DNA from: Oryzias latipes
Lineage: Eukaryota; Chordata; Actinopteri; Beloniformes; Adrianichthyidae
Assembly (NCBI RefSeq): GCF_002234675.1
Contig: NC_019875.2
Coordinates: 22,810,299-22,874,298 of the forward strand
Length of the DNA stretch: 64,000 nucleotides
Direction: 5' to 3'
The notes under the pieces were generated by a model that was given only the letters and a program-made list of their open reading frames with translations, had not been told where the DNA came from and did no database searches. The position numbers were made by a program, and so were the translations under genes. Shown here in pieces: positions 23,401-34,640 of the stretch. How positions within the stretch are numbered: the first letter of the stretch is position 1; each line of letters starts with the position of its first letter.

Positions 23401-25434
23401 ATTGGTGAATATCGAACACAATGCATTGCGTTTGATTGGTTTGTCATTTGAAAAAATATGTGTAAATACATTCTTTTATAAATAATCAAGTTTTCATCCT
23501 CAGAACTCAGGTGATTCATTAACAGTCTTTGTAAAATGTTCATATTTATTAGGTTTTTACTTTGGCAAATGGGTAATGTCATATTTTGCGATTTTTGCAT
23601 GAAAATCCAGGGCACCAGAGAGTCCCGCACTAAATAGTGTTTTAGTGGTTAAGGAATAGGCATAAGAAAAATAAGGCAAGTTATTTTTCATTTGAATTCT
23701 TTTAAAATAATTGGGCCAAATATTCTTGTAACCAGAAGCTATTTTGGATCAGGCCATTAAACTCTGTGTGTTCAGAACCTGGAATCACCTGATCCAGGTA
23801 ATAAGCACCTGATGGAGTTGCTATATATGGAATTCAAGACACAGCTTTAATGCTTTGTTGTTTTTCTCTTCAGGTACAGCAATATTCTGCACGTTTTTGC
23901 ACGGATCTCTCAGGAAGAGGGTATAAAGACTCTGTTTCGAGGTTTTACCCCAACCATTCTGGGTGTGGTTCCTTACGCCGGTCTGAGCTTCTTTACCTAT
24001 GAAACGCTGAAGAAGTTGCATGCAGGTAAAACGGGCCGCATTACCTCCTGTCTTTACATGCACTAAATTAGGGATGTCTCAGTCAGGTGTTCTTTGGCCC
24101 TGATCCGGTTCGGAGTAATTTAATTTTGAGAATGTGCCGATACCAAAACCCGATCTGATTCTTTTGTAACACATTTTAAAAATTGAACACATGGAAAGTA
24201 AACAGATCCCGGTTTCCCCCTGTTTTTTATTTTGTTTACCTATTTTTATCATTTAACAATTAAACAGTGCACTTCTGGGAAAAAATAGTTTACTATTAAC
24301 TAGTAAAAGAGTGTTAATTAGTCATGAGGGAAAATTTGGTGACTGTAGCTTTAGTAGCTTCAGAACTATTGAACATTTTGATTATGATGGTTCAAATGGC
24401 AGTTAGAAATCTCTTAGAAATTAAAAATGACTTTCTTCCAAGTCGTTGCTGTAAAATGAACATGACAATGATTATGCATGACTAGATCATATCAATGTAA
24501 CCATTTATTTGTTCTGGCTGTTTTTTAAGACAACATTTTTTCTTCTTTCCCTTTTTGGATCGGATATTGCACTTTGTAGACGGTCCCTTGGCAGCCGTCT
24601 CATTGCCATCTTTCATTTTAATTCTGAATTCCTTTTTCAGATAAAAACAAAAAACAATGTTTTTTTCTTTGATATGCCTTGGTAGGTCATTGTTTGTGTT
24701 TGGACAAACCAATAGAGACATTTGCTGTCAGGGATGACCTTTTATTTTTTAAAAGGGTTATTGAGCCTGTTAGTCCTAAACTGTGATAATATTGATAAAT
24801 TAACTGAGCTGTTTTTGTGAGTTTCCTGCTCAAACTGTTGTGTTTTACAGCAATAATATCGGTATGTTGTGATCTGTTTATGATATGCAGACTTCTAGTA
24901 CTTATCTGTAATAATAAGCTTGAATTATATAGTGCTGATCATAAAAATGAAAGAAATATGTGATCCCTGATCGGGATGCAACATCCTATTTTCATCGATT
25001 CTGAAGCTACATGATTGGCTCGATTTTTGTTTTGATCATGTTAGGATCGGGACATCCCTACACCAAATAACATCTGAGTAAAATATCTTTTTCTTCCTCC
25101 TGCATCAGAACGGACTGGTCGCGCACATCCCTACTCTTACGAACGTCTGACCTTCGGAGCCTGCGCCGGTCTCATCGGTCAGTCGGCGTCTTACCCCCTG
25201 GATGTGGTAAGGCGGCGCATGCAGACGGCGGGTGTCACAGGCCACACGTACGGCACCATTTTTGGCACCATGAGGGAGATCGTGTCAGAGGAGGGCTTCA
25301 TCCGTGGACTTTACAAAGGCCTCAGCATGAACTGGGTGAAAGGCCCCATTGCTGTTGGGATCAGCTTCACCACGTTTGACCTTACACAGATTCTCCTGAA
25401 GAAGCTGCATCAGATGGGCTTCACTGGACAGTGA
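20430..25434 (+). CDS. slc25a42: SLC25A42, mitochondrial coenzyme A carrier, seven coding exons
   Basis: Coding exons are 20430-20522, 21981-22092, 22200-22225, 22404-22570, 22661-22777, 23874-24025 and 25109-25434. The joined frame is 993 nt (330 aa; human about 318). The product belongs to the SLC25 family of six-helix inner-membrane carriers and exchanges coenzyme A (and adenosine 3',5'-diphosphate) with adenine nucleotides, supplying the matrix with CoA. All three carrier signatures are present: PLDRTK (residues 59-64), PLDVVR (157-162) and PLDVVR (252-257), each followed by the usual amphipathic matrix segment (for example [11 protein letters not shown] and [11 protein letters not shown]). 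Strong SLC25A42 blocks include [68 protein letters not shown] and [19 protein letters not shown]. The polar N-terminus (residues 1-37) is variable. The start is chosen by homology to the MGxGV beginning of the human protein and because the exon joins in phase. Confidence 0.97.
21084..21445 (+). mobile_element. SINE-like retroposon with 13-bp target duplication, in slc25a42 intron 2
   Basis: The element begins with a tRNA-like head: GGTGGTGCAGTGGTTAGCGC matches an A-box region, and GGTTAAAGTCC resembles a degraded B box. It continues with the pan-teleost block TGTGTGGAGTTTGCATGTTC and a GGGTTTTCTCCGGGGACTCC segment, and ends in an (AATG)n tail. A perfect 13-base direct repeat TGATTTGTTGGTG flanks it (21071-21083 and 21446-21458), the mark of target-primed reverse transcription. 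The family name was not verified. Confidence 0.8.
23010..23388 (+). mobile_element. SINE-like repeat, second copy, in slc25a42 intron 6
   Basis: This is the same family as 21084-21445. It has the CCTCACAGCAAGAAGGC head region, a B-box-like AGTTCAAGTCCC, TGTGTGGGGTTTGCATGTTC and GGGGACTCCAGCTTCCTCCC. It keeps a more complete 3' part (CTGCGACAGACTGGCGACG, GCCCCGCGACCCCGGGAGGG) and ends in an AATGAAAG-type tail. No clear target duplication was seen, so it is probably older or has mutated flanks. Confidence 0.75.
24069..25060. mobile_element. hAT-type DNA transposon (non-autonomous, 992 bp) filling slc25a42 intron 7
   Basis: The ends are inverted: TAGGGATGTCTCAG at the left, and GGATCGGGACATCCCTA at the right, which is TAGGGATGTCCCGATCC when reversed. 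Flanking octamers CACTAAAT (24061-24068) and CACCAAAT (25061-25068) match at seven of eight bases, as expected for a hAT 8-bp duplication. No transposase frame is present. It lies 43 bases after one coding exon and 48 bases before the next. Confidence 0.8.
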
Positions 25435-27850
25435 TGGCACAGATGGAGGAGAAGGGTGAGAGGGGATAGAAGGGATGCTTGGAGACTTTTTCACAGCTGG
25501 ATGGAGGCAAAAGCACAGTGACTCAGGTTGTGCAGGAAATGATTCCTGCAGTGGAGGTACGGTGGTTTTTGAGAGCAATATGAGCAAAAAGGTGTTAATC
25601 ACATTTAACTGTCGATGTGAACGAGACCTCTGAGAATCTTCACAAGAGTTTCCAAACATTTGCAGAGGTCTCAACTGCCATGCCCGTCTGCAAGCAGTGA
25701 TACCAAAGGGACGGAGCTTGCTGCAGATATGAATGACGTGTGTGACGTTGATGTTGGTACGAGTGTCATTGCTAACATATGTAATATCGCCCATATCTTC
25801 TCAAGTTTTTCTGCATTGTAAACGTATCACTGGATTTTTGAGCATTATTTTGTTTTGTCCGACAGTAAAGTTCGCTAAAGTTTAGGCTCGCTGCAAAATG
25901 TGACATTTAATTCCCAGATTCCCAGTGATCCAGCTCCAAATCCATCGGTATAGATGGTCTCTGAAAGGTTTACAATGATGTGCGTTTGCTGGCATGACCA
26001 TATCTGGGGTATTAAGCTGGTTGAAAACACACTCAGAGTGAACACATATGTCTTCCTTTTACTACCAGTATGATGGATGAATATTTCCTCTCAAATGACA
26101 CTAGTCTGACTCCAACACAGCACGGACAACTTTAAATTCCCACTTAGCTGGAAATGCTAACGGAATAAGTTGACTGGAAATATGCAAGGATGCTTATGCA
26201 GTCTGCAATGTACATTATAGAGTTCTGTGATTTGCCTCACAGCAAAATCAAAGATGCCTAATTATTGCATTTTAAGATGTTAAATGAATTGGAGGTGTTT
26301 AAAAGAAAAATCTATTTTATGGCCACGTATCTCATGAGGCTGCAGGCCCAGGAGAACGTTTGCAGTGTATTGATGGAGGCTTACAGTCGCTGTCAATGGT
26401 TTCTATACTTAGGAGACATAGTTGAGATATTGAGCTGCTGACTGAGAGCCAAGTGGAGCAGAGGGCAAGTCCTGTTATCTAGTTCCAAACACAGTTAACA
26501 CAATCTGTATGTTTGGTTTGTATGTTGGTCTGAACAAGCTAGTACAAAAAACCATAAAAACCTCTAGGCAAATCCTTTTATATACGAGTAGAGTTTTTAC
26601 TGTTAAGGTAATTTGATTATTGAAATCATATCTGAATATTTTTGGCATATTTTTTTGGTTACTTTGATGAATTTTTCATCTGTCCAGTCACTCATTTACT
26701 TTTTTTGCAGTTTTTTTTCCAAACATAAAAGCCTCTTAAAAGAATGTGAAAAACATGGGTTTCCACAGCTTTTCTCACATCTCCGAGCATCACAAAAGCA
26801 AAAGATTAGACTTGAGGATCCAGTTATTTACATGGATTCATACGTGTGTGGAAAACGTTTTTTCACTGCAGCACAGAGAAGCAGAAAGGGCTGTTTTCAC
26901 CTCAGGTGAGAGCAAACAGGATTCCTTGTTCTTTTCCTTCCCTCCATCGGTCTGATGAGCTGTAGATAAACTGTATCTACAAACAGAAGCATCGTCTTTT
27001 AGTCGCAATCTATGATTTTCTGGACAAAGACAGTATCTGTGATTGGTGTGAGACACAGAGGAGCTGCTGTGTTTACAATGCTCAGACCCTGGAAGGTCAA
27101 TGAATGTTATTTACTGATTCTTAAGTGCCTAAAGAGGAGTAGAAAGGTTTTTACTATGACTAACTTCTTTGGAGAGGTGGTTCTGATTTTTCGCCTCGTC
27201 TCTGCGTTGAAGTGACGAGTTCTCAGGAGGCAGCCGATGTCTGAAAGTTTGGTGTTGTGAGACTGCAGTGACTGAATGTATTACCCTACTATTAGGTTTT
27301 TTTGTGTGACGATTTTGCAAAAGCTTGAACTGCCATGCAGAATCCTGCTGTTCCGTTTGTGATTTATTTTGGGATTCATTTTAAAATCTAAAAAATAAAC
27401 AAAAAAAATCCCACTTTCAGTATTTTTCTTAACCCGCCTGTCATGCAGAAATGAAAATGAATTATTAATTTTGTAACATCAAAGGAGTTGGGTGAGTGGA
27501 GAAAGAACACCTAGACAATCATCAAATGCCAAAAACATTATTAAATAATTTGCATTTGCTGACAGCAGCTTAACGTAACAAAACTAAAGCACTACAGTAA
27601 CTACATTCAGTACACCCTGACTTTTTTTAAGGGGGGACTCCATCATTGAATTGCAGACATGCTCTTCTGTATTGTTGCAACACCTTGTACGATTTTAGTG
27701 GCAGTAAAACATTTTTTAAATCCTAGTGCCAACTGAATGTAATGTAACTGAGAAATCACAGCCTGTGTCAAACGTTTCGTGATGATGCTGTTTCTGTAGG
27801 AAATGTTCTTAAAGTTCAACAAGTGAAATAAAACTGGATGTTAACAATTA
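25435..27850 (+). other. slc25a42: slc25a42 3' UTR (putative)
   Basis: About 2.4 kb follows the TGA without a recognised repeat. The best polyadenylation signal is AATAAA at 27827-27832, followed within about 30 bases by a T/GT-rich stretch (TTTGTTTGTGTTTTATG) typical of a cleavage context. An earlier AATAAA-like site near 27391 could give a shorter form. The long open frame antisense to the last exon (25285-25794) is treated as chance. Confidence 0.55.
27827..27832 (+). terminator. slc25a42: Polyadenylation signal AATAAA of slc25a42
   Basis: A canonical hexamer followed by a GT/T-rich downstream element. It is the first site after the stop codon with both parts. Confidence 0.5.
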
Positions 27851-28131
27851 GCTTTATGTTTGTTTGTGTTTTATGTCCATATCTGCAGACATGAAGTTGG
27901 TGCATCTTTTTTAAATGTACGTAATTTATTTTGCAATAGTTTTCATTTGTTTACCTTAAAGAAGGAAGAATTCAACATAAAATCGGTTCAATTTAGTCTA
28001 CATCTGGAACTCTTAATGTGTATCGTGTTAGCATAATAGATGAGAACAAAAAGTTCTTCTGCTGAAATGAATATATGATTTTTTGAAATGTTTACTACAA
28101 ATAAATGAGATAAAACTGCAAATCATTTTAA

Positions 28132-28795
28132 CCCTTGTGCTATCTTAGATGACCCCACCCTTACATTGACGTAAGGGCGGAGTCTTGGAAGAAAGTCATT
28201 TCTCCCTACCATGACAATGGTGGAAAGATTTCATGTAATCCATGGACACCAGTGAAGATCACAAATCATTGAAGAAAAAAGGTTCAGCGCACTGTCTAGT
28301 GCACGTGTCAAACTCAAGGCCCGGGGGCCAAATGTGGCCCTCCATGTCATTTCATGTGGCCCGCGAAATCATAAAAGTTTTTAATTTCTTAAAATAAAAA
28401 TTGGTGTGTATTTATTCATATCAAGGGGGAATCAGACTTGAAATATCAGATTGGGTAACTATTCGTTAGGACTTAAACACTGTCCATATAACCTAACCTG
28501 ACAGAATCAAATGTAAAAGGATTTATGCTGGAATAACAGGCAAACATATGTTTTCTATGCATCTTTAATTGTCTCTTTAAAAAGTTCTAATAAATAAATA
28601 ATGATTTATATAACATTAAGGAGTAGTTACATTTATTTTTCATAATATTTAGTTACATGTATAAGTTATTTCTGGCCCTTTGAGGACAGCCACTATGCTG
28701 ATGTGGCCCTCAGTGAAAATGAGTTTGACACCCCTGGTCTAGTGGGTCTAGATGACCCAACTCCCAATGGTAAAGTGCCTAGGGTAGCACAAGGG
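28132..28795 (+). mobile_element. piggyBac-type MITE (TTAA-flanked), interrupted by a nested hAT
   Basis: TTAA at 28128-28131 and at 28796-28799 flank inverted ends CCCTTGTGCTATCTTAG and CTAGGGTAGCACAAGGG. CCC...GGG termini with TTAA target sites are the piggyBac signature. Without the nested 435-bp insertion and its 8-bp duplication the element is 221 bp, matching the copy at 60781-60985 (opposite orientation). There is no transposase frame, so it is non-autonomous. Confidence 0.85.
28302..28736. mobile_element. hAT MITE (435 bp) nested in the piggyBac MITE
   Basis: The right end GAGTTTGACACCCCTG is the reverse of the common CAGGGGTGTCAAACTC hAT terminus. The left end CACGTGTCAAACTC is a decayed form of it. 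It is flanked by a perfect 8-base duplication GTCTAGTG (28294-28301 and 28737-28744). The interior has GGCCCGGGGGCCAAATGTGG near the left and GATGTGGCCCTC near the right, typical of the family. No coding capacity remains. Confidence 0.9.
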
Positions 28796-28799
28796 TTAA

Positions 28800-31700
28800 A
28801 TAAACGAAAATAGTTTTTTTGTGCCAAATACTAGGCTATAATAACTTCAACTACATGCTTCATATTTTCAGGTACACATAGAAAAATATTGTAATTATCT
28901 CCACAGACTAATCGACTCATTAATGAAAATCAAATGTAAATTCCAAAGAGATGAGGACATTTTCTGTAATGGTATCATTACCACACAAGAAGGCGCTCCA
29001 TCCCCATCATTGCAAAACCTCCCTTTGCTGCACTGCCGTTCTGCCATTGTGCCGCTAGGTGGCGGTGTGAGACGGGTGTTGCAGCCGAGGGCAGAGGATG
29101 AGCAGAGCCGCTTCTGAGGCCGAGTGTTGAACTTGACCGTGAAGTCAAGCCCAACACCTTTAAACAATAAATAAACAGTCCCACTTCAACAAATACTGAG
29201 CGTATTTAAACGTGTGAAAAATGGACAAAATGTAACATTTTTTACAATATAATGTAGAAATAAAGTTTGTTTAACGAAAAATGAAATAGCATTTTTTGTC
29301 AGTAAAAGTCTAGGCATGTTAATAGTAATGCCATAGCATATAATACATTAATTATAATTTTTAACCCCACAAATTACACAAATAAATCAGTTAATTTTGA
29401 GCAAATTTTGGTAGAAACCAAAACTCTTCAGAGGGCAAACTAGAATGAAGAAAGGAGGGGATGAAAGGAGACTGACAGAGGATGTGGTTGCTATAGAAAC
29501 TTGGCATGATGCCTGATGGAGGCAGAGCCAATTTGCATTCATTTAGATGAAGGTTGCTTTGCACTCTCTCTGAAATAAAGGGAACCACTTCATTCACTTC
29601 AGTCTTTTCCTATGGAGCACTTGGCTTAATTTTAAAGTTCTTTCTCTTGGACGTCTTATTTTGCTATTGCAATTTTATTTTTATATTTTTATGAAACAAT
29701 TTTACTGTGTGTTTATCATTAGCGTGTAAAACACTTTGTAGGGAATATAATTCACAACCTATTTATATTTATATATATATTTGTCATTTTTACTTTATTT
29801 CCTTTTAATTGTACAATATTTTTAGACAACATTTTTATTTCTATTTGTATTAGTTTGGAGTATGTAGACGTTTGTAGTTAAAACTGCTGCGGAAAAAAAT
29901 CGTTTACCCCCTTTGAGTGAATTACTATAAATGACAAAAACAGCAGAATGCACGTGTACCAGGCCACGTGAGGATACTTAACAAAGGCCTCTGTTTGTGT
30001 TAAAAATGAAGGCCTTTAATCGCGTTCAACAATGAATGAATTAACAGAATATTTACAAAGCACCAATATTGCTTTTTTTACCTTCTAATTATTTAACCTG
30101 TCAACATACTGTATGAAGTTCTGGAAAAAGTATGGCGTCCATGTTGGGCCTTTGGAACAATGATTGTAATTATCGTTTTCTTTAGCTAATGGAGTTTTGA
30201 TTGTGTGTGTGCCTCCAAACTTTGTGGTAAATTTAAAATAATAAAAAGAAAAAAGAAAAAAATGTTTTAGTGTTTTTTGTATTATTATTATCATTATTAT
30301 TTTTAATAAGAAAAAAAAGTTTAAACAAACTAAACCTAAAATCATTAAACGGTCCTCTGGAAGCAACTAATTACAATTCATCAGCAAACAGCTGAGCCAT
30401 TTCTGATCAGGTGAGAATGAAGGATATTGATAATGATTGATTTTTAAAAAATATTTTATTTATTTTTTCAGTGTAAAACTTTCATTTCAAATTTTATAAA
30501 AACGTTTATAGCAACACATTGAATTTATCTTTATTTTATTCATCATACATTTATCTATACACTCAAAACTCTTAACATATAAATATTAAATTAGAAACAG
30601 CAATGTTTAGCCCAAATTCTTCTCGCATACGTTTTATTTGATTAAAATTATTGGTGAGCTGCAGCATTTAGAACAAGGAGATCATCATGTGCAAATATAG
30701 TTCCCAAAAATGACTTCTAAACAATGAAATATTGTCCTGATCTGATTCTTTATAAAATATTTTATAAATTAATTTGCTATTCAGACAATTTTACATTTTA
30801 TTTAAAAACAACAAAGATATCAAAACCGTTGTGTCCGACAAGTGGTGTAAACATGCAAAGCAAACATAATTTTTCATCTCCATGGAAACAAAGATCATCA
30901 ATGAAAAAAGAACTTTTTTGGTTGAAACTAAAACAACATCCTGTTCATGAATTGTGGTTTTTTGCATTTATTTTAACCCAAAAAAAGTAAATAATAGAAA
31001 AAAAAAAAAAAAGCAAGATTTCTTTTTTAGCAGGAACTTTGAGCTGGATCGGTCTTTTGTGTTGTCTGGAGATTTCTCTGTTTGTCATAAATCTGGAAGA
31101 CACACAAAAAAAGAAAAGTTAGTGACAAAAAAATGCTGAATAATTCTTATCAATTAGAACAAATTACATTTTTTAAAGCACAGCAGTCACAGGCGAAGTA
31201 AACGCAGAACACAGCGTCATACTTTTGTTAAATTTACACACAATCAATATGTTTTTGTGTGTACATGCCACCACACAACACACAGGTCTGCTGTCTGGTT
31301 TTGCATTTTGAGGATCGTCAAGCATTTGATCAGCAGAAACAACGACTTTACTGCTTTAAATGAGAAGGTGTACCAAGAGGACACGCCCACTGTCCTTAAA
31401 TCCAGCAAAACCTTTTTAGCACATGAACACTACACAGATTTTTTTTGATTTAAATGTCCTGAGGGGCGGGAAAGAAGACGAAGAAGAGAGATTGAACAGA
31501 TCCAGGTTTTCCAACATTGTTCATTTTCTTGCAACCTTTATGGCTGCCCGCAGCTGCTACATCATACTGTGATGCTGGGAAAGGACCTCATTTCCTTTAA
31601 ATCTGAGCAAACGTAAAGGAAAAAATGAATGAAAAGGTAAAGCTCTTTTCACCAAGTTCTGGTACTTTATACTTGAATACTTACATTTTTGAGTTTAAAA

Positions 31701-31920
31701 TCACTACTTCATAGCAGGAAATACATGTCATCGTGGTAAAGAATTTTCAAAATAAATTAAGACTTTTGTGAACTGTATTTACATAAAAGTCAAGTTAAGT
31801 TTTAATTAAAATCCCTATTTCTAACATTTTTTTCTGCTCCTTCTTACCAGGATATTTAACATTTAATTAAATAACATTTTAAAGGACAAATGCAATTGCA
31901 CTATAGCATTCTGTTTCCTT
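28800..31920. other. Intergenic region, no gene seen
   Basis: AT-rich sequence with no protein-like frame. The one notable site is a strong CTCF-like motif at 29052-29065 inside a small GC-rich island (28990-29120). Confidence 0.5.
29052..29065 (+). promoter_or_regulatory. CTCF-like binding motif
   Basis: CCGCTAGGTGGCGG fits the CTCF core (CCNNNAGRKGGCRS / CCGCGNGGNGGCAG) with at most minor deviation, in forward orientation. It lies about 1.2 kb beyond the likely end of slc25a42, between the gene-bearing half and the gene-free half of the window. Occupancy is not known. Confidence 0.4.
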
Positions 31921-31924
31921 ATAT

Positions 31925-32020
31925 TTTGGATTAAATTAAACTTTATTGTCAACTACAGGGTATCAAAATGATTTTTGGTATCTGAACAAAAGTGCAAGAG
32001 CAGCAATTTTAAAAAAGAGG
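31925..32020 (-). mobile_element. Possible 3' end of a non-LTR element, antisense
   Basis: AAACTTTATTGTCAACTACAG followed by a run-on TTTTGGTATC-like stretch resembles the reverse complement of the GACAATAAAGTTT tails of L2-like fish elements. It is short and decayed. Confidence 0.3.
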
Positions 32021-32355
32021 GATTTTCGTCACTATCTTCTGTTATTTTTTATTTTCTCTCACAATATAGGTGGAAAGTAGCATTTTTCCTAAAATATAAA
32101 AATATTTATGAAACATTTTTAACATTCACTGCCTAATATAATGTGTAACACACAAAGGAATACAGTCATAAATGAATAGATCCTCATTTATGGTGACTCT
32201 TCGTCTGTCCAACAAAGACTTCTCTGCTGCCTCTCAGCATAAAGACGCGTCATTGGATCAGAGCTCGTCTGGGTTCTTGAATGTGCGGCGTGCTAAGTGG
32301 CTGTGACTGAGCTCTGAATGGGTGAGCAGCAACAGTTTTCAAACAGAGCCAACTT

Positions 32356-32390
<35 letters not shown>

Positions 32391-34269
32391 TTTTCAGCTT
32401 ACGTGAATAATGGCATCACAGTAGGACAGGGTCTCAGGTCAGGATGCTTGTCCTGAGAACACACCTGCACTCTTTTTTTTTTTTTTTTGTCGGGAAGCAG
32501 ATTTTTTTTAAAAAGAAACTGCGATTAAAATGATCTTGAATTTCAGCTGAAGTGTGCATGTACACTTCAGCTGGGGTTGGAGGGGGTTGCTTTAAATCTG
32601 GGGCAATAAGTTTCCTGCAGTCTCAACAACAAAGCTGAATAATTTAAGTCCTAGTTCACGTAGAAAAAGGGAAAACGCTTTGCGTGGGTGTGTTCGAGTG
32701 CACATACATGATGTGTGAGTTGCAAGACATCCTCCCATCTTGTTATGCAAGGAAAATGTGAAAGTGTCTGCATCCCTCTGGAACCACAAACCAGGCCACA
32801 GTGTTGTACCCTCCTTCCTCCTCTCGTTTCCCATCAAAGCTTCTATTTCTGAGTCACAGCAGAGATTTCTTTTTGGGTTTTTGCAAAGTTTTTTGGATCT
32901 GCAGTAATATGACCAGAAGCCACTTTTACTTCTCATCAGTGGTATTTCTCTACTTCTGCACACAGGGATCTTCAGTGGTTAAACACTGACTGACTGTGGA
33001 AAAGGATATGAAAACAGCCATCAACTCAGGTGGGATTCTGGCTCAGCCATTATGAAAAAACAAAGCTTTTTTGGGCATTACGTCTCCAATGCTAACCAAC
33101 AGACTTTCATTTAAATTAGGTACGAAAAACGTAAAAATCTTTTATCGTCTTAATACCTAAATCAAATCTTTATTTTTAAAAACAAATGTTTGAAAGTATG
33201 CAGAGCTTCAAAGAAGATTGATGTGAAAACACTGAAGACATCAAGATTAACATCTTGGTTTGGCACGAAGTGGCCAAAGGAATGAGATTGATGCAGAAAA
33301 TCTGATTTAGTCATGATAGTAATGCACTTTGAACACCTGACTGATGTTTGATGGCAATTCTGAAGGCTACAAACTGACTCCTTTTAAGAGTTGCATCTGT
33401 GTATGTTGGAACTGAAATCAAGCTTTAGTTTCTGTGGAATAAAAAACGGTAAACTTGATCCAGAAAGGTATTTTATGACTGACTTTGTGTTTTGTACAAT
33501 TAGTGAAGCATGTTGTGGGAACTATGTTGCAATATTGGGCTATATTATTAAAACTAAATTGAATTGAAAGTGAATAAAACCCTAAAAAAAAAAGGATTCT
33601 GTTAAACATCTATGCTCCAGAGCAGTTAGGATTAAAATAGACTTAAAAAAAGAAATATTCTCAGATAACTGGATACAACTTGAGGAGAAAAAAGTGAAAT
33701 GGAGAATATTATATAGTTTTTCAGTGGGAGAGATAACCATAAAGAAGAAAGAGTAATATGAACAGGCCTGGATTTAGCCAGCCCCACTATGGGGGGCTAG
33801 TTAAATTTGGGTGAATTTGCAACTTTGGGTGTGCATAGAGTTTAGGGTGACACATCCCTTTGAGCTGCTAAAATGCATAACCATTCTATCAACATATCAG
33901 TTCATCTATCCATATATTTATCTTCTGATTTGATTTGATAAGTTTTATGTTAAATACTCTTACTGACACTACCCTCTGCATTTACCGGGCTTGGGACGAG
34001 CACATACAGGTCACTGGTTTGTGCCCTGTCGAGGCTACATTTATCTTTTTATGTCTGTTCATCTGTCCGTCCATCTTTACAATTTTTGTCTTATTTATTA
34101 TATTTTTGTCTGTTGCTTTTGAGCTTTGTGGGCTTTTTTTGTAATTTTTTTTTTTTTAGGAAATTGTGGATTTTTGCGGGCCAACACATTTGCCCATGCC
34201 CAATACCTGGCCTTGGAAATAAGTTTTTTTTTTTGAAGTGTCAATGCCAAGCTCCTTTTTTTTAGTTTA
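32021..34269. other. Intergenic region, no gene seen
   Basis: This stretch includes a (TG)n-(AG)n microsatellite at 32355-32390 and poly-T runs at 32471-32488 and 34144-34158. No protein-like frame was found. Confidence 0.5.
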
Positions 34270-34640
34270 AGTGAGAAAGTATGAGGCATGGTGGCGTGTC
34301 AGTGGCTCCAGAACACACGTGCAAACACACGCACACACATGCATAAGTACTGCAGGCGCATTTTCATGCCTCCTCCCCGCTGAGCCAGAGCCTGAGACGC
34401 AGACAGGTCTATGGGTCTATTGAGGGAACCGTGAGGGAGCGGTTCCTTTTTGTAGACCTAATGAAGCCTGGAGCCACAAACATAAAGGAGCGCAGAGAGT
34501 CAGCACTGCTCTCCGTCGCCAATTCCCTGCATTTCTTCCCAGCCAAAGTGACCAGTTTATCCAGACATGTACACCGCAATCGCTGTTAACATTAGACCAT
34601 CTGCACAGATTTAAATACACTATACCAGGAAACAATAGCA
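34270..34640. promoter_or_regulatory. Candidate conserved noncoding element
   Basis: About 370 bases of balanced composition, free of simple repeats, stand out against AT-rich flanks. They include GGAACC...GGTTCC arms near 34425-34446 and a run of non-repetitive motifs (CATAAAGGAGCG, GCCAATTCCC). It has no open frame worth calling. The call rests on appearance only. Confidence 0.25.

Noticed and set aside
25285..25794. 169-codon minus-strand open frame
   Set aside because: It is antisense to the last slc25a42 exon and the start of its 3' UTR, with low-complexity serine/proline content.
33763..34217. Possible DNA transposon between AGGCCTGGATTT and ACCTGGCCTTGG
   Set aside because: The inverted ends match only loosely and no target duplication flanks them.
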